The notes under the pieces were generated by a model. That model did no database searches. It was given only the letters and a program-made list of their open reading frames with translations, and had not been told where the DNA came from. Shown here piece by piece: positions 35,490-47,149 of a stretch of DNA of 64,000 bases (positions are counted from its first letter, which is position 1; the number at the start of each line of letters is the position of its first letter). This DNA is from Apodemus sylvaticus (Eukaryota; Chordata; Mammalia; Rodentia; Muridae), in assembly GCF_947179515.1 (NCBI RefSeq), contig NC_067473.1:104538282-104602281 (forward strand). Reading direction: 5' to 3'. Both the position numbers and the translations under genes were made by a program.

Positions 35490-35738
35490 ATATAATAAAT
35501 TATATACATATATACATATACATTACACATATGCATATATGCATATATGCATACATACATATATACATATATACATATATGCATATATGCATGTATACAT
35601 ATATACATATATACATATATACATATATGCATATATGCATGTATACATATATACATATATACGCATATATACATATATACACATATACACATATACACAT
35701 ATACATATGTACACATATGTACACACATATATATATAT
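35490..35738. repeat. (ATAC/ATGC)n microsatellite with palindromic units
   Basis: About 250 bp of alternating ATAC, ATAT, ATGC and ACAC units (for example ATATGCATATATGCAT). The array is rich in self-complementary hexamers. It abuts the A-rich end of a B2 SINE at 35739, a common place for microsatellite birth. Confidence 0.93.
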
Positions 35739-35890
35739 GGCTGTTATTTTCTTCAGACACACTGGAAAAGGTCATCAGATTCCATTACTGATGGTTATGA
35801 GCTACCATGTGATGATTGGGAATTGAACTCAGGACTTTCTGGATTTCTGGAAGTCAGTGCTCTAGACTGCTGATCCATTTCTCCAGATGA
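35739..35890 (-). mobile_element. B2 SINE
   Basis: CTTCAGACACACTGGAAAAG, CATTACTGATGGTTATGAGC, GGGAATTGAACTCAGGAC and GATCCATTTCTCCAGA give a near-complete B2 on the minus strand. Confidence 0.88.
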
Positions 35891-36424
35891 TTCAATTTTT
35901 TAAAATTATTTTATGTGAGATTAGCTATATTTAAGGTGCTTGTGGTTATATTTGGGTTAGTTAAACCAAATTCAGGTTTTATTATGAATTGGTTATATTT
36001 TTCATTTGGAAATTAATCATAAGGACATGTGATTTTGTGTCAGGTTTGCTAGGGCTTGACTTGTGCTGGCTGATTTTGGTTGTGAAGTTTACTATATCTA
36101 AAAATAAATGCAAAAATGGAAGTCACACCTGTGAGGAACTTTTGCTTAAAGGAATTTTAAGGAATAGGAAGATCTAATTTTAATCTGGAGGTAGGAAGAT
36201 AAGCCTTTAATCCTGACCTTTTTAGCTTTTGAAAGGCACACTTCATTCTAGATGTTTAATCCAGATCTAATCTGGACTATTGCTTCTGCTGAAAGCCTAA
36301 ATAAGGACATGGAAGAAGGAAACTTTATTCTTTACCTGCTTGCCTTTCCTTGCTAGAAAGTCCATTCTTTAACTGGAATTAGAACCTACTTCTTTAGGAT
36401 TTCATACTTTTTCCCCATTAATCT
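35891..36424. other. No feature recognised
   Basis: AT-rich unique-looking DNA. Confidence 0.4.
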
Positions 36425-37085
36425 ATTATTTATTTACTTTACATGCTAATTATAACTCCTCCTAGCCCTCCAAAGCCTCCCCTTCATATCTGAGAGGGGG
36501 AAAGTTTCCCTGAGGATATCAATCTACCTGGGCACCACAGTTCACTTCAGGATTAGACAAAACCTCTCCATTTAAGTTCAGACAAAGCAGCCCAGCAGGG
36601 GGAACAGGATCCACAGGCAGGCAACAGAGTCAGGGTAAGCCCCACTCCAGCTGTTGTGGCACTCCCATAAAAACCAAGCTGTACTTCTCGTATATATGTG
36701 TGAAGGACCATGTTTGTCACAGAATGAATGAATTCAGTAGTAGCCCCAGTAAATTTAGGAGGGAGTGTGCTTAGTTGTCCTTGGAGGATCAATAGGGATA
36801 CATTGTGGACCTGCCTTCCTCTTCAACTACCTTGGAGTCTCAGGCTATTTCTTGGTCTGTCAGCCTAGATTCATGAGCCTAGCTTAACTGTCCTCTGAGA
36901 GGATCCACCCAACATCTGACTGAAACAGATGTAGAGACCCACAGTCAAACATTAAGCAGAGCTTGGGAAGACTTGTGGAAGAGTTGGGAGAAGGATTGAG
37001 GAACCCAGAGCGGGGATAGGGCCTACAGAAGATCAATAGAGTCAACTAACCTGGACGCTTGATGACTCCCAGACTCCTAACTACC
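36425..37085 (-). mobile_element. Old LINE-1 3' UTR pieces, head to head
   Basis: Bases 36425 to about 36720 follow an old L1 3' UTR on the minus strand (TTTACATGCTAATTATAACTCC, AGACAAAGCAGCCCAGCAGG, GGCAACAGAGTCAGGG). From about 36845 to 37085 the neighbouring upstream part of the same UTR type reads on the plus strand (AACATCTGACTGAAACAG, GACCCACAGTCAAACATTA). About 125 bp between them are unassigned. An old 5' inversion would explain it. Confidence 0.6.
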
Positions 37086-37214
37086 ATCCAGCATATACTT
37101 AAGACAAGCTGAGACATCTAGCCTCATGGACTGAATAACTGGATTCTTCTGGATTCTTGCACTTTACATTAGACAACATTGGATTTGCTAGACCATAACT
37201 TGTATGTCATTCTA

Positions 37215-37330
37215 ATAAATTCTCTCTCTCTCTTTCTCTGTCTCTCTCTCTGTCTCTCTCTCTCTGTATCTGTATATTTATATATATATTAAAATAAATA
37301 TAATAATAAAATAAAAATAATATATGTACA
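37215..37330. repeat. (TCTC)n and AT-rich simple repeat
   Basis: CT-rich repeats at about 37219-37267 are followed by TATA/ATAA-rich low complexity. Confidence 0.85.
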
Positions 37331-37399
37331 TATGTTTATGTACTTATTCTACATTCTGTTACTTTAGAGAACTCTGAATAATATAAAACTTAAACAAAA

Positions 37400-37790
37400 T
37401 TAAGGGCCACATAGCTCAGTGGGGTGAGACATATAGAGATATTCTTTCTAACATGAAGGATAGATTCTTTCACTTGGCTTCTTTCCCCACCAATAAAGAA
37501 GACAATGTTTAGTCAGATTTTTGGGCTTCTAAGGACAACACATTCCTCATTTGGGTATGTTACTCCAGCCCATATACCAGGTACCATGAAGTTACTAGGT
37601 TTATGTGGGGCCTGGAACAGGAGAAGGCTCTTCAACAGTCCCAGACTTCTGTGAAGACCTCTTTATCACATGGATTTACCATGTGGACCACATGTTTACC
37701 ATATAATCTAGCAGTACCTGACATGTCAGTGGCAGGTAGGGACTCTGTTTACAGACTAGACAGGCCCTGTAGGTGAATCATAAAAGAGAC
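37400..37790 (+). pseudogene. ERV-L pol relic (after the reverse transcriptase core), plus strand
   Basis: Plus-strand frames, joined by small shifts, match the part of ERV-L pol just after the reverse transcriptase core (connection region). Recognisable pieces are GQHIPHLGM near 37530-37560, WGLEQEKALQQ at 37604-37638 and SVAGRDSVYRL near 37725-37760. Stops and indels break it throughout, as expected for an ancient endogenous retrovirus. It ends near the MT LTR piece at 37833. Confidence 0.7.
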
Positions 37791-37832
37791 CTTTGAGATT
37801 TTCGATCAAGCTGGTGAGCAGCATCCAATCAT

Positions 37833-38027
37833 AGCCTCTGTATCAGCCACTGCCTCTATGTTCCAGTCCTGTTTGAGTCCCTGCCCTGGCTTTCTTTAGT
37901 ATTGGACTACAATTTGGAAGTGTAAACCAAAAAAAAAAAAAAAAAAAAAAAAAAACTTTCGCCCCTCCCCAACTTGCTTTTTTGGTCATAGTGTTTCATT
38001 TCTGTAATAAAAACCCTCATTAAGACA
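37833..38027 (+). mobile_element. MT-type LTR 3' part with 28-bp poly(A) inside
   Basis: GCCTCTGTATCAGCC, AGTCCTGTTTGAGTCCCTGC, TTGGAAGTGTAAACC, CTCCCCAACTTGC and CCCTCATTAAGACA follow the 3' half of MT (MaLR) LTRs. The place normally holding the AATAAA-type signal is a run of 28 A at 37929-37956. The 5' part is missing. Confidence 0.75.
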
Positions 38028-38030
38028 GAA

Positions 38031-39000
38031 TATTATTTTCCTCTGATGTGCATCCATGTTACTAATGAGTGCAAAGTGGTTGCTATTTCCCATTCACTCA
38101 GTCTAATCAGCATAATGTTGTCAATGTATTGCATCATTGTGATATTTTGTAGAAGAGACAACCAAGATCAAGATCCCTTCTTTGTAAGTTCAGATGCATG
38201 AGGAGAGTTAAATATGCTCAAGATGAAGCTGTAGAGGTCTGTTTCTGGCATTGCCAACTGAAAGCAAGTTACTTGTGCTGATTCTAATAGACTGGTGCAA
38301 AGTAAACGGCATTTGTTGGAACAACAGCTGCATATCATACACCAGGAGGTTTATTAATCTGCTGAAGTAAGAACACCACATCTGGTGTGGCCGCTGTAAT
38401 TAGAGGCACTTTAAAATTGAGTTTTCAATAGTCAGCTGTCATTCTCCATATTCATCTGTCTTCCACAATGGCCAGAGAGGAAAGTTAAAAAGAGATATAG
38501 TGGGAACCACCACCCCTGCATTTTTCAAGTCTTTGAAGCTGACACTAATTTCTGCAGTTTCCCCAGGGATGTGATATTGTTTTGATTCACTATTTTCTTG
38601 GCAGAATCAATGCTAAAGGGTTCCCTTTAGCTTTCCCAGTCATAATAGCCTTCACTCCACATGTCAGGGATTCAACGTGAGAAGACTGCCAATTTCTAAG
38701 TTTATCTATGCCAATCATATATGATGGAACTGGGGGAAATAACCACAAGTTAGGGACAAACTAGACCTAAAATTTCAGATTTTAGACAAAAGTGCATTCA
38801 TCACATGATTTTCATAAAGCTTTTACTTTAACTGGAGGGGTACTGTGTTTTTTGGGGTATCCTGGAGTCAGCATTAATTCAGAACCAGTTTGCAATAGAC
38901 CACAAAAAGTCAAATTGTTTGTTCCCCCATAGTGCAGTTAACCTAGTAAAAGGTAATGCATAGGTCCCTCTGGGGAAAAGCTGAAGAAAGACAAACAGTA
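38031..39000 (-). pseudogene. ERV-L pol relic (protease end to reverse transcriptase), minus strand
   Basis: The minus strand reads, with shifts, from a protease-end segment (VKAIMTGKAKGNPL near 38620-38665) through PLWPLWKTDE at about 38455-38484. It continues to the reverse transcriptase core TM(M)QYIDNIMLI, with YIDN at 38117-38128 in place of YIDD, and ends at MHIRG near 38040. Many stops show it is dead. It points towards the plus-strand pol relic at 37400-37790, so the two halves of pol face each other across an MT LTR piece. Confidence 0.75.
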
Positions 39001-41284
39001 ATAGTCTTGGGTGTTTTAAATGCTAACCTTGGACTTCTTACTTTCTTTGGTTTCCTCTTTTCAAGTTTAGGTCATGCTATCCTCTAAGACTAGGATGTAA
39101 ACTCCTGGATAATATTAATAGTGCTATGCAAAAGAATATAAAAGGGAGATTTTCTTTTAGTTAAAGTTAATAATTAAATAATCAGGCTCAGATCTGGTAA
39201 TATCTGTATTAATTCCCACCACCTTTAATATGTTTCTTCTCAAGAATTTATTCATACCAATGTAAAAAGTAGCTGACACATTCTGTGCAAGTATGCTCTT
39301 TTCTGATTTCTAAAAAGATGGAAGTCTTATTTATGTGATAAAGATCTATGCAGTTTTCAGTTCTTAACTGTTTCTAAGAAGATATTGTTGATGTGTATAG
39401 ATGAATTACTCTTTTTTCTGTAAAATAATTATCTGAAATTTTTACTGATATTGTGCTAGTTTTAAATACATATTTAAATACATGTTTTTTATTAATTTTT
39501 GTTTAAATACATGTTTTCAATGCATTTTTAATAAATTTTGTTTATGTACTGGTCACCCCAATGCATAACATGCTATTGTGAACATGTGGAAAACAGAGAT
39601 TCTTAAATAGAAGTCACTTCCTTTCTTTCCATTATATGGTACTAATATTCAAAGTTACATGATCAGGCTTACTGGCAAATACCTTTATTAGCTGAGCCAA
39701 CTCAGCAGAAGTTGATATAGAAACCATGTATTAGTTTGTATTCTATGCTTTTATATTACTGTGGTAAAGTGCCTCAGGCTATAGAGAGACATACCAGGTG
39801 ATCTCTGCTTTCCTATGGGAGTACAACTTTCAGAGTAGTGTTGTTTGTTTTTGTGTTATTGTTGTTTCAAAGAGGCATTAGAAGAAAAAGACCATGCTAG
39901 TACTAAAATACCAGTGAGTTATTACACCAGATGCATGCCATGGAAATGTCTATCGGGATTAGAAGTGAATGAGTAGATGAATCTTGAATATTTCCAGAGA
40001 ATTTCCCACTGGCTCTTGCTATTTTGATGTATATGTGTAATTCCTTGCTTTTTATTGTACTAGTGAAAATTGAGTGAACTTGTTCTAATGAATACATAAA
40101 TATTTTGCAAATTTGTTTCTTTCTCCTTTTCTCTCTCTTTCATTCTCTTTCCTTAGCAAATGATATATTGTGAAGAGTTGTGGAGAGACAATGAAGTGGT
40201 AAGTAAACAGTGTCTCCTCAAAGACAAGTTATAACCTGAAAACTGTCAATAACCATAGATATGAGTTTAGAAGTAGATCTTCCGGAAATGCCACATATGA
40301 AAAAACCTTCAAAATACACTTACCCCAGCCCAGTTCTTTTATGATTGCAGCCTTAGACAGTATCTTGAAAACTAACTGTGAGAAACATTTTCTCAACTTC
40401 ATTCATGGAAATATAGTAAAATATACTTTTTGAGTAAATTTTATACTATATAAATAATGCTATGTAAATTTCATTGATGTATATGCATATCTATTAACTA
40501 CAGTTTGGTTCCATGTTTTTATACACTTCTTCACACATTCATAAGTCATTGTTCTTTGTACTGGAGGAATTTAATTTTATAGCATTTGCATGTACAAAAT
40601 GTTGTAGAAGTACTTCAACACATTTTGCATGTCAATCAGGAAGTACATGCCATATGTCATGAAATTTATATTAACCCAAAGAGTAAAACAACATATTTGA
40701 AAGAATAATATTGAAATAGAAGTGGTTGAGGGGTTTATTGATGTTTTCATTAAAATGTATATTTGAGGGACTTAAATATTTCCATTATATTATTTCATTA
40801 ATAGAGACTGAAGAATATAGTTACGGTCCAATCCCATGAACTCTATAACAATTAATGGAGATCATGGAAAAGTATCATTGTCCACTTATGAAAATAAATG
40901 TCAAATAGAAATATAAGCAATCTTCTTTCCAACAGTAAGCCAAGAGCTTGATCAATTTTGTGTAATTTAATACAATACACAAAGGAAAATTAACTGTTTC
41001 ACTTTATAAGAAGAAAAAGGCAACCGCAAATATAAATATATACTTGCAATATTCAGGGGAATGAATAAAACAGTATGGATGTGAAGCTTGTGGGATTAAG
41101 CTAGATTTTAAAGATCCCTTGTTACTACCATCTTAGTGCTACAAGACCATCACACAGGATGAAGACAGCATGGAAATCCCTAACACGAGTTAACATTGCT
41201 GGTCCTTCAGACCATTAGCATATATTAGATTTTAATACATGTGGGAAATCTTAGGAACCTTTACCTGGATTAATATTTTATATA
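39001..41284. other. Unrecognised AT-rich intergenic DNA
   Basis: No gene or named repeat supported. The first 100-150 bp may still belong to the ERV-L relic. Confidence 0.4.
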
Positions 41285-41296
41285 ACATTCATCATT

Positions 41297-41409
41297 CCTT
41301 TTTTATTCGATATATTCTTTATTTACACTTCAAATGATTTCCCTTTCCTGGATTTCCCCGCTCCCCAAAATTCCCATAAGCCCTCTCCCCCCCCCCCCAT
41401 TCCACAATC
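41297..41409 (-). mobile_element. 113-bp LINE-1 3' end with 12-bp TSD
   Basis: TTTTATTCGATATATTC, then TTTATTTACACTTCAAATG and CCCATAAGCCCTCTCC, is the terminus of the short L1 3' UTR on the minus strand, cut at a 13-C run near 41386-41398. ACATTCATCATT occurs on both sides (41285-41296 and 41410-41421). Confidence 0.93.
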
Positions 41410-41462
41410 ACATTCATCATTGTAACAAATAGCAGAAATATCACAGCATTTAGGGATTGTGT

Positions 41463-41471
41463 GCATGTGTA

Positions 41472-41512
<41 letters not shown>

Positions 41513-41552
41513 GTGTGTGCATTTGTATGTGTCTGTGTATGTGTATGTATCT
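41463..41552. repeat. (GT)n microsatellite
   Basis: TG repeats with GC and TA interruptions, longest pure part about 41477-41508. Confidence 0.93.
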
Positions 41553-41734
41553 AATAGACTGTGACCAAATAGAACAATTGAAAGAAAATAAGCAAATATT
41601 TCATGATGAAAATATAGTGCTCTTATATCTAATACATGAACTGAGAACATATGTTAGTAAAATTAAAAGATGCTATATTCTTTTCCAACCCAATTACCCA
41701 GTAAAAGAAATCTCAACTCAATCAATAACAATAC

Positions 41735-42060
41735 AAGCTATATGCCTAGACTGGGCAGATCTCTCACTACATTACTCTACTCCCATTTATGCTATCCCAT
41801 ATAACTTGTGGTTTCTCCAGGCCATGAGCTTCTCTCCATCCTCTCCGTCAATCCTCTGTAGCTCCTCCCCCTACCTTCTGATCCTTTTCTCCTCCCCAAA
41901 CCCTCAGCTCCCCTTCCTCCCTCCTGGCTTATCATTGGTTCTAGCCTTTATTTGAAAAATTAAGGTGGGGGAGAAGGTTTACAAGGCAACTCCTTGTCTG
42001 CAGTCCCTCCCAGGAGTGGAATTAGCATCAAAATACAGGCCCAGGGCTATCTACAACAAA
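41735..42060. mobile_element. Possible diverged LTR-type repeat
   Basis: A pyrimidine-rich block (CTCCTCCCCCTACCTTCTG, CTCCCCTTCCTCCCTCC), then TTGGTTCTAGCCTTTATTTG, GGAGAAGGTTTACAAGGC and AGTCCCTCCCAGGAGTGG look like a medium-reiteration rodent LTR. The family and ends are not established. Confidence 0.35.
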
Positions 42061-42261
42061 AAGATACAAGAACAGCTGTTTTAACTAGGCACATGCTAGT
42101 CACTTACCTTGTATACCTCTTTTATTGGTGTTTAAATGAAAAATAACATTATGTATTTGTATGACAACTAACAAAATACTTAAGCAATGGAGTTTTAAAC
42201 AATTGCTGGAGGAAGGAAATATTACTATATGCATTCATAGTGTTTTTCATTTTTATTGGTT

Positions 42262-42385
42262 GTTTTATTTATTTACATTTCAAATGCTATGCCCCTTCTC
42301 AGTTTCCCCTCCACAATCACCTCCTTCCATGCCCTGCTTCTATAGGGGTACTCCCCACTGCCCACCCACTCCTGTCTCAGCGACT
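42262..42385 (-). mobile_element. Old LINE-1 3' end
   Basis: TTATTTATTTACATTTCAAA, TGCCCCTTCTCAGTTTCCCC and CATGCCCTGCTTCTATAGGG fit an old L1 3' end on the minus strand. Confidence 0.7.
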
Positions 42386-43174
42386 TATTTATAATAAGTT
42401 TAAAATAGCTTTGAATTTTTTTCAAATACTTAATTCATAAGGAAAATGTGGACATTTTAAATTTACTATGTCATATACTATGTTAAAGAAGCGATGGCAA
42501 GCCACTTTGCAAACTTCTGAGATTATTGACCAGAGCTGCAATGTGTACTTAAACAAAGGTGCTTGGAGTCAGTGAGCCTGGGAGATAAGTAATGAAATCA
42601 ATAAGGAATCAAGCAAGGTGCCAGCAAATGTGAAGAGTTACTTTGGTCCAGTCAGGTGCTACTAGAAGCCATCAAAACTTATCTGATGAAGCCAGCTCAA
42701 AGCACCAGTAAAATGAGGAGATTCTTCTGAGGTGAGCATGTGCTTTTGCTGTTCAAACTGTCATTCCAATTCATCTGATCTTCCAAGATCACAGTCAAAC
42801 ACTTGAGGTTTTTAAGTGCATACCATTGCTTCAGCATGACTTAATCAATTTTAGTAGTTAGAACATAATCTTGTTTTAAGGAACTTGGTTTTTATTTTTT
42901 AATTTTTAAGTTGAACACTGACATATTAATAATTCAATAATTCAAGCATATCCTAAATTATTTAAAAGAATATATTATCCAAATGTGAATGAAAGACTTA
43001 TCACAAGGTTACATCCCCAGATGTAACCACAGACAATAAATTGTTTATGAAAGAGGAAGAATTTGTTGTCTCCTGGAATAAGCCCACCAATAGGTTTTTC
43101 AATATCAAAATATTTAGCACCAAACTCATATAAGAAAATAACAGTAACTGAGAAGTTTACATTTGTAAATTCAT
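42386..43174. other. No feature recognised
   Basis: Unique-looking DNA. Nothing supported. Confidence 0.4.
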
Positions 43175-43360
43175 TTGTGTGTGTATTTGTGTGTGTGTCT
43201 GTGTGCATGTGTGTGTGTTTGAATGTGTGTGTGTGTGTAAAACAAAAATAATTAAACAATAAGAGGTCATGAACTTGAGCAGTTGAGGAACATGGGAGGC
43301 GCTGGTGAGCAAAGTAAGGATTTTGTAAATACAGAATTCAGAAAATTCTCAAAAATATAA
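43175..43360 (+). mobile_element. (GT)n repeat and probable old LINE-1 3' end
   Basis: TG repeats at 43175-43239 precede AAGAGGTCATGAACTTGAG, a GGAACATGGGAGG stretch and GAAAATTCTCAAAAATA, resembling the last 100 bp of an old rodent L1. Weak match. Confidence 0.45.
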
Positions 43361-44031
43361 AATTTTAATTAAAAATTATAAATTTTACATGTTTAGATTA
43401 CATTAAATTTATGTAAGCATTACATCTTTAATATGTATTTTCTCTTTATACAAATATATTTACCATTTTATATTACTAATGTTTACATTTATAATTATTT
43501 TTTGATATTCTTTCATTGAGTAACTGCACTTGTTCTGAAAAAGTAAAAATTAAAACTCCAGCCCATAATTACAGAATTATAATAAATTACTCAATAAATG
43601 ACATTTAAAACAAATTTGATATTAAATAGAAATGCATTTTACAGTATACATTACCCATTTCTTATTTGCAATATTGACATGTATTTTGTAACATAATGAG
43701 AAGATAAAATCACAATTATTTGTGTAAAGTATGATTTTTTTAAATATAGAAATTGAACTGGTAATTTGTATATTGTTTTTATATAGATGAAGTTACTCTA
43801 ATGCATGAATTTTTTAGGTAATACAATAAATATTTGAAATTGTGCCTTGTTTCTTAATTTCTCAATTTATTATTTGAGAAAGAAACTAAACTTTTCATAA
43901 TCTTTAGTTATTGAGAGTCCCTTGTCTCTGCCTCTGTTAAGCAAAAATTCTTAATGTTCTGATTTTTCATTGGCCTTAGATAACATAGCATCCTTTATTT
44001 GGTGATAATTGAGTTTTCTAGTTTGTCTTTC
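43361..44031. other. AT-rich, no feature recognised
   Basis: Very AT-rich DNA without a supported feature. Confidence 0.4.
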
Positions 44032-44034
44032 CAT

Positions 44035-44085
<51 letters not shown>

Positions 44086-44480
44086 TATTTTTATTATTAA
44101 TCATTTTATTCATTTACCCTTCAAATTATATCCCCCTTCCTGGTTACCTCAACAAATTCCCCATCCTATCCACCCTCATTCCCCTCCCCTTTCCCTCTAT
44201 GAAAGATCTCCTCCACTTGGTCAGCTACTTTTGATTCTTCCTGCACTGGGGCATCAAGCCTTCTTTCCCTACTATTGATCTCAGATAAGGCTCTCCTCTG
44301 CTACCTACGTATCTGGAGTCCTGGTTCCCTCTTTGTATAATCTTTGATTGGAGGTTTAGTTTCTGGGAGCTCTGGGTCATTCAGCAAGTTGATATTGTTT
44401 TTCTTATGGGGTTTCAATCCTCTTCAGTTCCTTCAGTCCTTCCCCTAGCACTTCCATTGTCTTTTCATTGGGCATCTGTT
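44032..44480 (-). mobile_element. Old LINE-1 3' UTR with (TTTA)n tail
   Basis: A (TTTA)n array at about 44032-44088 is the tail side. TTCATTTACCCTTCAAATTA, TCCCCCTTCCTGGTTACC, a CT-rich tract and GGTTTCAATCCTCTTCAG continue an old L1 3' UTR on the minus strand. Confidence 0.72.
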
Positions 44481-44622
44481 TTTCCCTTTTTCATAATGGT
44501 CCAATTATTTTGAATTTAAACATTAGATACTCTTCCACCTTTTGTAATATATTTAATGTAAGGTAATAACTAATTTTTCATCAAGGTAAATATGTCATTT
44601 TGTCTCTTAAAAAAAGCACAAA

Positions 44623-46229
44623 ATGAAATTCTTTGTTTAGCTTTGTACCCAGTTTTATAATAGGTCTATTTGATTCTCTGGAGTCTAACATATTGAGTTC
44701 TTTGTATATATTGAATATTAGCCCTCTATCTGATGTAGGATTGGTAAAGATCTTTTCCCAATTTGCTGGTAGCTGTTTTGTTCTATTGACAGTGTCCTTT
44801 GCCTCCCAGAAGCTTTGTAATTTTATGATGTCCCATTTGTCGATTCTTGGTCTTAGAGCATAAGCCATTAGTTTTCTGTTCAGGAAATTTTCCCCTGTGC
44901 CCAAGTTTTCGAGGTTCTTCCCCACTTTCTCCTCTGTAAGTTTCAGTGTATCTGTTTTTATGTTGAGGTCCTTGATCCACTTGGACTTGTGCTTTGTACA
45001 AGGAGATAAGAATGGGCTGATTTGCATTCTTCTACATGCTGACCTCCAGTTGAACCAGTGCCATTTGTTGAAAATGCTGTCCCTTTTTCCCCATTGGATG
45101 TTTTTAGCTCCTTTGTCAAATATCAAATGACCAAGATGTGTGGGTTTGTTTCTGGGTCTTCAATTCTACTCCATTGATCTTGCTGCCTGTCTCTTTATCA
45201 ATACCATAAAGTTCTTAATCACTAATGTTATGTAATACAGATTGAGGTCAGGGGTGGTGACTTTCCAAGAAGTTCTTTTATTCTTGAGAATAGTTTTCCC
45301 TATCCTGGGTTTTTTGTTATTCCAAATGAATTTGCAAATTTCCTTTTCTAACTCTATGGAGAATTAAGTTGGAATTTTGATTATACCTTCATGAAATTCT
45401 TAGGTAAATGGATGGAACTAGAAAATATCATCCTGAGTGGTAACCCAGTCACAAAAGAACACACAGGGTATGCACTCACTGGTAAGTGGATATTATCCCA
45501 AACGCTTGGCATACCCAAGATACAATTCACAAACCACATGAAGCTCAAGAAGAAGGAAGGCCAAAGAGTGAATGCTTCAGACATTCTTAGAAGGAAGAAT
45601 AAAATACTCTCAGGAGGAAATTTGGAGAGAAAGTGTAGAGCAAAGACTAAAGGAAAGGCTATCCAGAGACTGCTCCACCAAACTCAAACACTATTGTGAA
45701 TGCCAACAAGTGCTTGCTGACAGGAGCCTGATATAGTTGTCTCCTGAGAGACTCTGCCAGAGCCTGACAAATACAGTGGTGGATGTTTTCAACCAACCAT
45801 TAGACTGAGCATGGGGTCCTCAATAGAGGAGTTAGCGAAAGGACTGAAGGAACTGAAAGGGTTTGCAACCCCATAGGAAGATATCATCCAACCAGAACTC
45901 CTAGAGCTCCTAGAAACTTAGCCACCAACTAAGGAGTACACATGGAAGGACTCATGGCTCCAGCAGCACATGGAGCAGAGAACAGCCTTATCGGGCACTA
46001 ATGGGAGGAGAGGCCCTTAGTCCTGTGACGTCTCGATGGATGACCCAGTTTAGAGGAATTCAAGGGCATGGAGTTTGGAGAGGTTGGGTGGCTGGGTAGA
46101 GGAATGCCCTCACAGGAGCCTGGAGTGGTAGAATGAGATAGGAAGTATTGGGGGGGGGGGAGGAAGGGAAACCTGGAAAGGGGATAACATTTGAAATGTA
46201 AATAAAGAAAATATTCAATATTATTTTTT
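44623..46229 (+). mobile_element. Twin-primed LINE-1 with 10-bp TSD
   Basis: Bases 44623 to about 45386 are ORF2 on the minus strand (RNase-H-like/C-terminal half region; RSACRRMQISPFL and NWEKIFTNPTSDRG are readable). From about 45388 to 46229 the end of ORF2 (FMKFLGKWMELENIIL) and the long 3' UTR read on the plus strand to AAATGTAAATAAAGAAAAT. AAAGCACAAA lies at 44613-44622 and 46230-46239. About 500 bp of ORF2 between the two breakpoints are missing. Confidence 0.9.
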
Positions 46230-46239
46230 AAAGCACAAA

Positions 46240-46689
46240 CTGATAGGAGCATGGGTTTGAATGTAGTACTAGTCACCAGTAGCTAGATTCCTGAAGACAA
46301 TTACTTCCTTTTCCATCTTAGATCTTGACTGTCATTATGACCACTGCATCTAAGAAACCGCTTATTGATTTGGTCTGAGCTCCATTACACAATATCAAAT
46401 CCTCAATTGTTGCTGCTTTTGAGCCAAGAATATATAGTTAAACTATTCATAGGCCATAAAGAAGAAACTAATATTATTATTCTGCTAAACTGACATAGTA
46501 TAAATTTAGTTCCAAACAACTATTCACTACATTCATTGATTAATTTTTTTCTCAAAGCTCATCAGAGAAGCATTAGTTTGTAAGAAATCATTAGACTGAT
46601 TTCCAGTCTTCATAACTGAATATGAGACTGAATAGTAGCCATCAATGAAATTTTTAATTACATATCCCCCAACTCCATAGCTCAATGAT
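46240..46689. other. No feature recognised
   Basis: Unique-looking DNA. Confidence 0.4.
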
Positions 46690-47135
46690 CATTACATAAC
46701 AGGGACTAGAAAGACAGGAAGAGCCACAGATGGTGGATGACTATAGAAAAAGATTGTTTTCTCAATAATGGAGGGCAGATGCAGATGTGAGCTCAGAGTT
46801 GTGACAGCATGTATAAAACCTGTAGAATCTCAATCCAGACCAAATCCAAGTATAGAGAGGGAAGTCCCACCACATTCCGAGGACCTACTGAGAGTTGGTT
46901 ACTCTTGGGCAGCGTGAGTTTTCAAGAGTATAATTTTTGGAAGATAAATCATATGTCAATGGAAGGAAGTTTACAACAGATAGAATATATGGACAGCACA
47001 AAGAGGACTCAATTTTTGTAAGAATACATGAGCTTAATCACATGGGGAAGGAAGTGGTAGATCTGCAAGGAGCTTTGGTAAAAAAATGAACATGAGCAAA
47101 ACAAATCATCTGAAATTCTCGAAAAAAAAATGAAG
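46690..47135 (+). mobile_element. Probable old LINE-1 3' end
   Basis: AATCTCAATCCAGACCAAAT, a GGGGAAGGAAGTGGTAGATC stretch and TGAAATTCTCGAAAAAAAAA resemble an old L1 3' UTR on the plus strand. Diverged. Confidence 0.5.
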
Positions 47136-47149
47136 AAAGAAAGTAAGGA

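Noticed and set aside
33680..35738. Direct-repeat arrays as a CRISPR
   Set aside because: Units are 2-8 bp simple repeats with no unique spacers, in a mammalian context.
35450..35873. Several overlapping frames rich in Tyr, Ile, His and Cys on both strands
   Set aside because: They are translations of the ATAC/ATGC microsatellite.
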